Source of the DNA: Luteimonas padinae
GTDB lineage: Bacteria > Pseudomonadota > Gammaproteobacteria > Xanthomonadales > Xanthomonadaceae
Length of the DNA: 64,000 bases
Direction of reading: 5' to 3'
Assembly: GCF_014652935.1 (NCBI RefSeq)
Contig: NZ_BMZT01000003.1
Location: 248,001-312,000, forward strand
The notes beneath the pieces were generated by a model that saw nothing but the letters and a program-made list of their open reading frames with translations, had not been told where the DNA came from and did not search any database. Of the stretch, positions 53,700 to 61,147 are shown in pieces (positions within the stretch are counted from its first letter, which is position 1; every line of letters starts with the position of its first letter). The position numbers and the translations under genes are program-made.

Positions 53700-53833
53700 G
53701 GGAGTCTCCTCGGGTGCGTGGGGTGCGCGTGAAGCAGGATGCGCCAGCAGCGCGGCGGCGACCAGTATGACGGTGCCTGCCGGGATGGTGGCGGAGGCGC
53801 TGCGGCGGTGATCGTTCCCGCGCCCGGCGGACG

Positions 53834-55597
53834 TCACTCCGCGCCTGGCGCCCCCGGCTCCACTTCGCCATAGCGGTTCAGGCCCGAGCCGCCGTTGGAG
53901 CCGGCGTCATACACATGGCCGTAGACGAGGCTGCCGTCGGCGCGCCGCACCGGCCGGCCGCGGACCCACTGGCCGTCGATGTCGTCCACCTGCAGCGTGG
54001 CCGGCCCCCATTCGCCGTCGTCACCGGTGGCGGCGTGGAACAGGCTGCCGGAGTCGGCGTCGACGAACAGCACCTGCGCGCGGCCGTCGAGTGCGATCGC
54101 GTCGGCCGCGGTCTGGTCGGAGTCCACCGCGCCCTGGATGACCACGCGGTCGGTCACCACGCGCGGCCCGCCCAGCGGCGCGCCGCCGACCGAGCGGCGC
54201 TCGCGCAGCGCTCCGTTGGCCAGCCGGTAGATGACCATCAGCGTGTCGGTGGCGGGCAGGTACACCAGCGGCAGGATGGAGCCGACGTCGGTTTCGGCGC
54301 GGCCGAGCCCGTCGGCCACGTGCTGGCGCGGGCCGGGGAGGCCGTCATGGCCGATGGTCCGGTACCAGGCGTTGCCGCGGCGGTCGGTATAGGCCAGGTG
54401 CACCGCGCCGTCCTTGCCGGTGGCCAGCATCGGCCCGGACAGCAGCGCATCGCTGTCCGGGTCGATGACCGTGGCGTCGCTCCAGCGGCCGCCCGCGTCG
54501 CGGATCCGGAGCTCGATGTGCGTGGGCGTGCCGTAGACGCCGAGCAGGCTGCCGTCGGGTCGTGCGGCGAGCGCCGCCACCTGGATCGGCGGCTCCTCCG
54601 GCGCGGCCAGCTGCTCGTCGCGGACGGCCCAGGTGTCGGGTGCGGTCGGATGGTCGGAGGTGCGGAACGCATGGTGGAAGACCGCCTCCGAGGTCTGGTG
54701 GAGCATGTGCACCGTGTCGCCGGCAAGCGTGGCCGCGAAGCCTTCGAGGTCGCCGGTGGCCGGGCGGTGGCCGCCATCGACCTCGCGCCAGCTGCGGCCG
54801 CCGTCGCTGGACTTCACCACCATCAGCATGTTGCTGGTCTCGGCCGGCTCCATCAGGAAGTACAGGTCGCCGTTGCGCGCCTGCCAGGGACCGATGGGGC
54901 CGGGGGTTTCGACGAAGGTGCCGCCCAGCAGCCCGTCGGGCACGGTGACGGTGAGCGTCGGCACGACCGCGCTGCTGCAGGTGCCGAACGCTTCGGCGGC
55001 ACGTAGCTCGTAGGTATCGCCGGTGTCATTGGTGTGCGCGTGGTCTGAGAAGCGGCGGACCACCAGCGGCCATTCCCACTCGCCGTGGGCGCTGCCGCCG
55101 GTCCAGGACGGCGTCGCGGCTTCCGCCACGATCCCGGCGCCGGCATGGAAGGGCGCCCGGGAACCCGGCAGCAGGTCCAGCGTGGCCTCGCCCGGGGTGT
55201 ACTCCCCGTTGGCCACCACGCTGATCGGCGGCGTGACCAGCGGGTAGGGGAAGTCGGCGGCCTGCAGATCGGTCCACGCGCCGCCGTTGTGGCGGTACTG
55301 CAGCCAGAACCTGCGCGGCTGCCCGGCCGGGCCTTCGGCCTCCAGCTCGAGGCGCAGGCGGAATGGCTGGTCGGCGTTGACGGCCAGCGCCTCGTTGGTG
55401 GCGCCGGCCCAGTCGGTGGTGTCGTTGAGCGGCGACTCGAAGTCCGAGCGCATGCGGAACGCGGTCAGCGTGCAGCTCGGGGCTGAGCTGCCGGTCGCGA
55501 CGCCTGGTGCCGGCTGCGCCATCGCAGGCGGGGCTGCCATGAGCATGGCGGTGGTGATCGCGGCTGCGACCGGGGCGACTCGGGGTGTGCGTGGCAT
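53834..55597 (-). CDS. Secreted beta-propeller (sialidase-like/BNR) protein
   Basis: 587 residues with a Sec signal peptide (cleavage after AMAQ). The N-terminal third (about 40-210) is a beta-rich domain with a Cys pair. The rest resembles a six-bladed propeller with an Asp-box (SSDGGRSW) and repeated short strands such as DGAVHLAYTDRRGN. No Arg triad or catalytic Tyr of true sialidases can be claimed, so enzyme activity is open. Faces the periplasm or outside. Stands alone, 134 bp from the alcohol dehydrogenase. Confidence 0.72.
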   Translation of the reverse strand: MPRTPRVAPVAAAITTAMLMAAPPAMAQPAPGVATGSSAPSCTLTAFRMRSDFESPLNDTTDWAGATNEALAVNADQPFRLRLELEAEGPAGQPRRFWLQYRHNGGAWTDLQAADFPYPLVTPPISVVANGEYTPGEATLDLLPGSRAPFHAGAGIVAEAATPSWTGGSAHGEWEWPLVVRRFSDHAHTNDTGDTYELRAAEAFGTCSSAVVPTLTVTVPDGLLGGTFVETPGPIGPWQARNGDLYFLMEPAETSNMLMVVKSSDGGRSWREVDGGHRPATGDLEGFAATLAGDTVHMLHQTSEAVFHHAFRTSDHPTAPDTWAVRDEQLAAPEEPPIQVAALAARPDGSLLGVYGTPTHIELRIRDAGGRWSDATVIDPDSDALLSGPMLATGKDGAVHLAYTDRRGNAWYRTIGHDGLPGPRQHVADGLGRAETDVGSILPLVYLPATDTLMVIYRLANGALRERRSVGGAPLGGPRVVTDRVVIQGAVDSDQTAADAIALDGRAQVLFVDADSGSLFHAATGDDGEWGPATLQVDDIDGQWVRGRPVRRADGSLVYGHVYDAGSNGGSGLNRYGEVEPGAPGAE

Positions 55598-55756
55598 CGA
55601 TGCGACCTGCTGGGCTAGGGCAACGCTCGATCATATGACGCCAATATTTCAACTCTCCGAAGCCGCCACCCTCGTGCCGCCAGCGACCATTTGGCTTCGC
55701 GGCCGGGGAGGCTCAAACTCGACGGCCCACCCCACGCTGGTTTACTGCGTCCCGGC

Positions 55757-56140
55757 ATGTCGTTGTCCTGCCCCTGCAATGCCTCCACTCCCTATGCCTC
55801 GTGCTGCCAGCCGCTGCACGAAGGCCAGGCCGTGGCCGGCAGCGCCGAAGCGCTGATGCGCTCGCGCTACAGCGCCTACGCGCTCGGCCTGCGCGACTAC
55901 CTGCTGGTGAGCTGGCACCCCGACACCCGCCCCGACACGCTGGACCTGGATGACACCCCGGGCCTGCGCTGGCTGGGGCTGGACGTGAAGCGCCATGAGG
56001 ACGGCGGCGACGGCAGCGCCGTGGTGGAGTTCGTCGCCCGGCACAGGATCGGCGGCGGCAAGGCGAATCGCCTGCACGAGGTCAGCCGCTTCGCGCGCGT
56101 CGACGGGCGCTGGCTCTACGTGGACGGGGAGTTCAAGTGA
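55757..56140 (+). CDS. ychJ: YchJ-family SEC-C motif protein
   Basis: 127 residues. The N-terminal SEC-C-like zinc motif is [19 protein letters not shown], followed by the YchJ core [25 protein letters not shown] and [11 protein letters not shown] ending WLYVDGEF. Biological role unknown. Its stop overlaps the GTG start of apt by 4 bp, so disruption of apt does not affect it. Confidence 0.9.
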   Translation: MSLSCPCNASTPYASCCQPLHEGQAVAGSAEALMRSRYSAYALGLRDYLLVSWHPDTRPDTLDLDDTPGLRWLGLDVKRHEDGGDGSAVVEFVARHRIGGGKANRLHEVSRFARVDGRWLYVDGEFK

Positions 56141-56655
56141 AGCCGTGGCAGGCGCTGGTGCGCGACGTTCCCGACTTTCCCCGGCGCGGGATCCTGTTCA
56201 AGGACATTACCCCGGTGCTGGCCGATGCCGACGGCTTCGCGGCCGCGGTCGCGGCCATGGTCGAACCCTGGCGCGGGGCCGCGCTGGACGCGGTGGTCGG
56301 CATCGAATCGCGCGGCTTCATCCTGGGTGCGGCCCTGGCGCAGGCGCTCGGCACCGGCTTCGTCCCCGTGCGCAAGCCGGGCCGCCTGCCGGCCGACACC
56401 CTGTCGCAGGACTACGCGCTTGAATAGGGCACCGACCGGCTGGAAGTGCACGTGGACGCCTTGCCCACAGGCGCCCGCGTGCTGCTGGTGGACGACGTGC
56501 TCGCGACCGGCGGCACCCTGCTGGCGGCGCGCTCGCTGATGCGGCGGCAGGGCGCGGAAGTGGTGGGAGCGGCGGTGCTGTTCGAGATGCTGGCGCTGGG
56601 CGTGCGCGCGCACTGGGACGAGGCGGTGCCGCTGCTGGCGGCCGCGGCGTATTGA
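56137..56655 (+). pseudogene. apt: Adenine phosphoribosyltransferase, interrupted by TAG
   Basis: Would encode purine salvage enzyme Apt (adenine plus PRPP to AMP), about 172 residues. Residues 1-96 read normally ([31 protein letters not shown]). Codon 97 is TAG at 56425-56427, between YALE and GTDRLEVH, where the family has Tyr (YALEYGTD). The frame then continues correctly to the PRPP loop [17 protein letters not shown] and a normal stop at 56655. One base change of a Tyr codon explains it. It is either a true nonsense mutation next to the mobile element or a sequencing error. A short restart at GTG 56446 cannot supply the missing half. Confidence 0.88.
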
Positions 56656-56663
56656 CGGGGCGA

Positions 56664-56810
56664 TCAGCGCGCCTGGTCGAGCCTGTCCTGTGCCTCCTCG
56701 GCTACCTCTGGCGTGATCAGGCCCTGGGCTTCTGCGCTGTCGACGACATCGTGGGCTCTCCAGTGCGCTAGAAATTTCGATGTATAGGTGTGAGTGCGCT
56801 GGATGTACAC
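56664..56810 (-). pseudogene. Possible 3' remnant of a truncated gene
   Basis: On the minus strand an open frame ends at TGA (56664-56666). Its last part reads HDVVDSAEAQGLITPEVAEE and AQDRLDQAR, with the GC-rich codon use of the backbone. Upstream (about 56765-56810) the codons become AT-rich and soon hit a stop, and no good start is present. It looks like the tail of a gene whose front was lost at the element junction. A short genuine gene cannot be excluded. Confidence 0.35.
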
Positions 56811-57105
56811 CAAGAGTGTTCAAGCGGTGCACCAAAGAGTGCTGTGCCCAATGATGCGGGCGATCCAGCGTGCCAGCCCTGCCGTCCACGCCCTTCGGAA
56901 CTTCGCATAATGCACATTATGTCAGAATGGCAAGCCACCCAGCTGCGCGGACTCACGCCATCGCACCGTCATTCCCGATCCCCCCACCGCTCCTGTCTGG
57001 ATGCCTAAAGGCGTGAGTGCTTGATGGGTAATTGTGTGAGTTCGTACCTGCGCAGCTTTCTCACAATTGCACACGTCGAGTGTCCGGATGCCAAATCGTG
57101 TGAGT
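56788..57105. repeat. Scattered GYGTGAGT direct and inverted repeats
   Basis: GTGTGAGT occurs at 56788-56795, 57034-57041 and 57098-57105; GCGTGAGT at 57011-57018; and its inverse ACTCACGC at 56951-56958. The last two extend to a perfect 9-bp inverted repeat. They are spaced unevenly upstream of the end of the KfrA-like gene and could be protein-binding sites. Confidence 0.45.
56900..56927 (+). other. dif-like XerC/XerD recombination site
   Basis: 28 bp: an 11-bp left arm ACTTCGCATAA, 6-bp centre TGCACA and 11-bp right arm TTATGTCAGAA. Compared from memory with the gammaproteobacterial dif consensus, the left arm and the inner half of the right arm match very well (CGCATAA and TTATGT). The centre differs from TGTATA at two positions, and the outer right arm differs at three. 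This fits a junction made by a Xer-using integrated element, or possibly the chromosomal dif itself. Confidence 0.6.
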
Positions 57106-57131
57106 ACAGGAACGGCTCCCAGGTTGGCCGT

Positions 57132-58109
57132 CTAGCCCAGGTCCGCGGCTGCCTTCTTCCTGGTTGCCGCTGACACCTTCTTCCTCTGGGGCGCTTGCAC
57201 ATTCCGCCGGGCCACCTTTCTGGGGCTTGGCGCTGCCTTTTTGGCCTGGCGTAGGACCGACTCCAACTCGGCCGGCAAGTCGCGCAGCTGCGCCAGCTGT
57301 TCTGCTAGCGCTTCAGCCTTGGCCTGATGGATCTCAGCCTGCCGCTGGGCCTCCATGGCTTTGGCGTTGCTTTGCTCCAGGGCCACGAGTTGCGCTTTCT
57401 GGGCCGCTGCCTGCTCCTTCTGAAGGGCCGTAAGACGGCTTTGGAGTTCCCTGCTCTGCTGCCGGGCGCGATCGACTTCGGCATGGGCCCGGTCCTCGGT
57501 CACCTGAACATGCTTCGCCAGTGTTTCCCGTTCAGCCTGGGCAGCGTCCTGGAGCGCCTGCAGGCGTCGATCGGCAGCTTGTCGTGCGGTCTCGGCGTTC
57601 GCGGCTTGCTCCCGCGCAACGTCGCGCTGTTGGGCCAATTCGGCAACTTGGCCTTCCAGTTGGCTGATCAGCCGGCTGAGCTCGGTCGCCTGGGTCGCAG
57701 CCACGCGTTCAGCTTGGGAGGCGGCCTCGACCTTGGCGCGTAAAGCGGTGGCTTCAATGGCGAAGGCTTCGCGTTCGGCCTGGAGCTTGGATTGTTCCTC
57801 CTGAAGGGCCACGCGCTCAGCCTCCAGTGCCTCCTTGGCGTGGGCCTGGGCATGCTCCAACGCCAGGCGCCACAGCGCTCCCGCGGCTTTCGCCACGGAT
57901 TCAGGGGCTTCCGGGAGCGCAAGACTCGCCTGTTGCGCCTGCAGTCGCTGGCCGAGCCCCTGCCACCAGGTCTCGAGCCAGCGAGTCACCGTGTTCGGGG
58001 ACCCGGTGCCCAGATGTGCGCGGATGCGCTCAACCGTGGGCCGTTCGCCTGCGTCGACGATGGCGTCAGCGGCGGTGTGTACGTCGGATTCGGTGATGCC
58101 TCGGGCCAT
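57132..58109 (-). CDS. KfrA-type coiled-coil DNA-binding protein
   Basis: 325 residues. The N-terminal KfrA_N domain has GERPTVERIRAHLGTGSPNT followed by VTRWLETWW (about 21-50). A very long Ala/Glu/Gln/Arg coiled coil (about 75-290) ends in a Lys/Arg-rich tail (SPRKVARRNVQAPQRKK). KfrA proteins come from plasmids (first from IncP), repress their own promoter and help segregation. Here it is divergent from a tyrosine recombinase, with a shared 104-bp promoter region containing inverted repeats. Its presence points to a plasmid- or element-derived origin. Confidence 0.88.
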   Translation of the reverse strand: MARGITESDVHTAADAIVDAGERPTVERIRAHLGTGSPNTVTRWLETWWQGLGQRLQAQQASLALPEAPESVAKAAGALWRLALEHAQAHAKEALEAERVALQEEQSKLQAEREAFAIEATALRAKVEAASQAERVAATQATELSRLISQLEGQVAELAQQRDVAREQAANAETARQAADRRLQALQDAAQAERETLAKHVQVTEDRAHAEVDRARQQSRELQSRLTALQKEQAAAQKAQLVALEQSNAKAMEAQRQAEIHQAKAEALAEQLAQLRDLPAELESVLRQAKKAAPSPRKVARRNVQAPQRKKVSAATRKKAAADLG

Positions 58110-58166
58110 GGACGGGTCTCCTACGCGGGCGCCCTACTCTGTTGATTCCGTACTGGTGATAAGTGA

Positions 58167-58227
58167 TGATTATCGCGGGTGGATGGTCTGCAACGTAGTG
58201 AATACTACATATTATGAACGATAATCA
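58167..58227. promoter_or_regulatory. Inverted repeats in the kfrA/integrase divergent promoter
   Basis: TGATTATCG (58167-58175) has a perfect inverse CGATAATCA (58219-58227), the second half lying in the first codons of the recombinase gene. Between them a second inverted repeat, GTAGT-GAAT-ACTAC, occupies 58195-58208. They are plausible operators for KfrA autoregulation or recombinase control. Confidence 0.55.
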
Positions 58228-59299
58228 CGCACTTCCGGTCCTCGTGCAACCGGCCTCTGGCATGGTCCTTCCCGACCAGCTCGCCCAACAGGCTCCCGAT
58301 GCCGTGCGCGAACTGCTGGCCGAAGCGGCCGCCGAGAACACCACCCGCAGCTACGCCACGGCCCTGCGCTACTGGGCTGGCTGGCATGCGGCGCGCTACG
58401 GCGTCGAACTGGTGCTGCCGGTTTCGGAAGCCGCCGTGCTGCAGTTCGTGGTCGACCATGTCCAGCGGCGATCCGCAGACGGCGATCTGACCTGGGAACT
58501 GCCGCCAGCCGTCGATCAGGCACTCGTGACGGCCGGCCTCAAAGCCAAACCCGGTCCTTGGACCCTGGCCACCGTCCGCCATCGGGTCGCGGTGCTTTCC
58601 ACGGCGCATCGGCTTAAGCAGGTCCCGAATCCCTGCGAGCAGCCTGCGGTTCGAACCGTGCTGAGCCGTGCCGCCCGGGCGGTTGTTAAACGTGGGGAGC
58701 GGCCGCGAAAAAAGACCGCCATCACTCTGCCAGAGCTCGAAAGAATGCTGGCGACATGCGATGAAAGCCTGGTGGGCCTGCGCGACCGTGCCCTGCTCTG
58801 CTTTGCCTTTGCCAGCGGCGGACGCCGGCGGAGCGAGGTCGCCGCGGCGGATCTACGCGATCTGAAAAGACTCGGTGACCAGGGCTACATCTACCGGCTC
58901 GAGCACAGCAAGACTCAGCAGGCTGGGGTGACGGCCAACTCAACGCCGGACAAGCCAGTGCTTGATCGCGCCGCTCTGGCGCTGGAGGACTGGCTGGAGG
59001 CGTCTGGGATCACCGACGGTGCGATCTTTCGGCGACTGTGGAAGGATCGTGTGGGCCCTGCCCTCTCCCCGGCCGCCGTCGGGGAGATCGTACAGAGGCG
59101 TGCTCGTCAGGCGGGGCTTGAGGGGGATTTTGGGGGGCACAGCCTGCGGTCGGGGTTCGTGACCGAGGCAAGCCGCCAAGGGGTTTCGCTGCCGGCGATC
59201 ATGCAGCTGACCGAGCACCGGGCGGTGTCGAGCGTGATCGGGTACTTCCAATCCGGAGGAGCCACAGACAATCCCGCTGCTCGATTACTAGAGGATTGA
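58214..59299 (+). CDS. Tyrosine-type site-specific recombinase/integrase
   Basis: 361 residues. An N-terminal SAM-like core-binding domain (about 35-165, NTTRSYATALRYWAGWHAARYG) is followed by the catalytic domain. The complete active set is visible: Arg205 in GGRRRSEV, Lys233 in HSKTQQ, His309 and Arg312 in GGHSLRSGF, His335 in TEHRAV and Tyr344 in IGYFQSGG. It is expected to excise or integrate the element. It is not a XerC or XerD orthologue by pattern, so the dif-like site is probably not its own target. The start overlaps a possible operator half-site. Confidence 0.93.
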   Translation: MNDNHALPVLVQPASGMVLPDQLAQQAPDAVRELLAEAAAENTTRSYATALRYWAGWHAARYGVELVLPVSEAAVLQFVVDHVQRRSADGDLTWELPPAVDQALVTAGLKAKPGPWTLATVRHRVAVLSTAHRLKQVPNPCEQPAVRTVLSRAARAVVKRGERPRKKTAITLPELERMLATCDESLVGLRDRALLCFAFASGGRRRSEVAAADLRDLKRLGDQGYIYRLEHSKTQQAGVTANSTPDKPVLDRAALALEDWLEASGITDGAIFRRLWKDRVGPALSPAAVGEIVQRRARQAGLEGDFGGHSLRSGFVTEASRQGVSLPAIMQLTEHRAVSSVIGYFQSGGATDNPAARLLED

Positions 59300-59401
59300 G
59301 GCCATCGACCAGGCAACCATCAAGGGTCATAGGCGTTGCCAGATGCCGTAGACTCCGAGCGATGGAGAAATTTTGAGACTTGAGGAGGGGGGGCTCCGAT
59401 C

Positions 59402-61054
59402 ATGGCAGGTGTTGCAATCCAAAATGTGCTGGTGAAGTCTATAGAGTTTGGACATCCGCCGTTTCGCAAACTGGCGCGATTAGAAGTCCCAATCTCTCCA
59501 AGATTGACATTGATTGCGGGACACAATGGCATCGGAAAGTCGACCATTCTAGGCCTGCTAACCAACACATTTGGGTTGACTGATGGACCCAAAAGCTACT
59601 TCGGCGAGCACTATTACGCGAACATCGAGAAGATCGTTTACCTGGCAATCGATGAGGTAGATCTCGCTCAAGAAAATATATCTTCGCAACCAATCGTTAC
59701 TTCCGAAGTCAATGGGAACACCATCAAAAAGCGATGCGCCATGACAAAGCGTGTCAAGGAACGCCGGGCGAGGGTTGTTCCTAGAACTGTGGATCGAGCT
59801 GATGACGATCCGGTCGGCCAAGATGCAAAGGTGCCACTACCGACCATTTATCTCGGAATTCGTCGGCTCGCATCAATCGGTGAAGCAAATGACAGCGACG
59901 TCACTGTTGCCATTTCGGCCATGGCTGACGAGGACAAGATCATTATGACAGATTTCATGAAATCTGTTATCACCGGCAGTGAGGTGACAAACAACGTGAC
60001 AGAGCAAAGCATCAGGGGGGTTAACAAAAAGAGTAGCCAACCCGGATACAAGAACCACGACGCTTTAGCGGTTTCAATGGGCCAAGATAGCTTGGGTAGC
60101 ATCGCGACCGCGCTTGCATCGTTTAGCAAGCTCAAGCGCGAGCAAGGCGCATCCTATGCCGGGGGCCTTCTTGTTATTGACGAACTGGATGTTGGATTCC
60201 ACCCGCATGCCATTGATCGACTCGCTAAAGGTCTGAAGAAATATGCTAGGCAGTTGAGTCTTCAGATCGTCGCCACGACACACTCCCCCCGATTGATCAC
60301 AGCGGTCCATCCGGATGGCGCTGGCGATGCGCGGGCGCCCGACTCAGTACTCTACCTGCTTGATACCAGGTCTCCCCGGGTAGCAGAGAACCAATCGCTG
60401 GAGGCCATACTTGATGACATGGCGCTTCGTGATGATGAACCGGTCAAGGCCACCAAGCCCGTACTTGGTGTGTACTTTGAAGATGAAGAAGGCAAGCAGT
60501 TTTTTGAAGCGCTGATGCCGCCAGCGAAAAGAACTTCTCTCGGCAGAAAATATGGCGTGAGGATTAAGCTAATCGGCCTTGGAGTCGGTGGCTCCAATCT
60601 GGTAAAGCTTCCTGATCATGACCCAATCTTCAAAGACAGGGTATTGATAGTTGACGCGGACACCTCCATTCCTGCTAAGGCTGTGCGACGTCGAAATACC
60701 ATTAAGCTGCCATGCCCTTCCGGTGCCAGAGGCACCAGCCGATCTCCCGAGAATATCGTAAAGAACTTTATAAGGTCTATGATTACGGCAGATGACGGCG
60801 AGTTGCGGGACGCCCTCCTTGGCTTACACGTATCCAATCCTACGAGCGACAAGCTTTTAGAGAGTTTTTTTCCTAATAACTCAGGAGAAGGTGATGATCG
60901 GGACTCCAGCAAGAGTTGGTGGGGCGAGCGCTGGTTAAAGATCAAACGTTGGGGGATTATGGAGGCATGGATTTCTGTGAATAGTGAACTGGTCAAGCGT
61001 TTCATTGAAGAGTTCGAGTCGACTGTTGCCTCAACTTCCCAGCGACTCCAATAG
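59402..61054 (+). CDS. AAA/ABC-type ATPase with C-terminal TOPRIM-like region (OLD/PARIS-like)
   Basis: 550 residues. Walker A GHNGIGKST (40-48), a signature-like SMGQDS (225-230), Walker B LLVIDELD (256-263) and an H-loop His294 in ATTHSPRL place it with SMC/RecF-like defence ATPases (AAA_15/AAA_21). After the ATPase, VYFEDEEGKQFFEALM (358-372) and LIVDADT (415-421) look like the Glu and DxD motifs of a TOPRIM nuclease, the layout of OLD-family nucleases and of AriA-AriB (PARIS) fusions. GGAGGGGGG lies eight bases before the ATG. GC content is visibly below the backbone and rare AGA, ATA and TTA codons are used, indicating transfer. First gene of the accessory module. Nuclease activity is inferred. 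Confidence 0.85.
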   Translation: MAGVAIQNVLVKSIEFGHPPFRKLARLEVPISPRLTLIAGHNGIGKSTILGLLTNTFGLTDGPKSYFGEHYYANIEKIVYLAIDEVDLAQENISSQPIVTSEVNGNTIKKRCAMTKRVKERRARVVPRTVDRADDDPVGQDAKVPLPTIYLGIRRLASIGEANDSDVTVAISAMADEDKIIMTDFMKSVITGSEVTNNVTEQSIRGVNKKSSQPGYKNHDALAVSMGQDSLGSIATALASFSKLKREQGASYAGGLLVIDELDVGFHPHAIDRLAKGLKKYARQLSLQIVATTHSPRLITAVHPDGAGDARAPDSVLYLLDTRSPRVAENQSLEAILDDMALRDDEPVKATKPVLGVYFEDEEGKQFFEALMPPAKRTSLGRKYGVRIKLIGLGVGGSNLVKLPDHDPIFKDRVLIVDADTSIPAKAVRRRNTIKLPCPSGARGTSRSPENIVKNFIRSMITADDGELRDALLGLHVSNPTSDKLLESFFPNNSGEGDDRDSSKSWWGERWLKIKRWGIMEAWISVNSELVKRFIEEFESTVASTSQRLQ

Positions 61055-61147
61055 ATCAGGCTAAGCACCAGATTCGAACCTGATGAACCTTGCGCCGTTG
61101 TTACCACTGGGATTTTTCAGCCAGTCCTCGTAGGGCATAGGGGTGTA

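Larger units (their letters stand above)
56656..57131. other. 476-bp gene-poor junction region
   Basis: No convincing complete gene. It holds a possible 3' gene remnant on the minus strand (56664-56810), a dif-like XerC/XerD site (56900-56927), GYGTGAGT repeats (56788-57105) and an imperfect inverted repeat AATTGTG/CACAATT (57030-57069). Composition shifts from core-like to mixed here. It marks the edge between the chromosomal backbone and the accessory block. Confidence 0.7.

Noticed and set aside
56790..57008. 72-codon plus-strand open frame in the junction region
   Set aside because: No ribosome-binding site, crosses the dif-like site, composition unlike neighbours and no recognisable pattern.
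58203..58217. Second dif-like sequence (ACATATTATGAA) before the integrase gene
   Set aside because: Only part of one arm resembles dif; there is no left arm with CGCATAA at the right distance. More likely chance plus the local inverted repeat.
58214..59299. XerC or XerD orthologue acting on the nearby dif-like site
   Set aside because: At 361 residues, with its own N-terminal extension and a catalytic context (GGRRRSEV, TEHRAVSSV) unlike Xer proteins, it is an element integrase; housekeeping XerCD would be elsewhere.
61055..61147. tRNA-like T-arm (ATTCGAACCTG) between the ATPase and ParB-fold genes
   Set aside because: The T-stem cannot pair properly in either orientation and no acceptor or anticodon arm is found. 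It could be a decayed attachment remnant, but nothing supports a tRNA gene.
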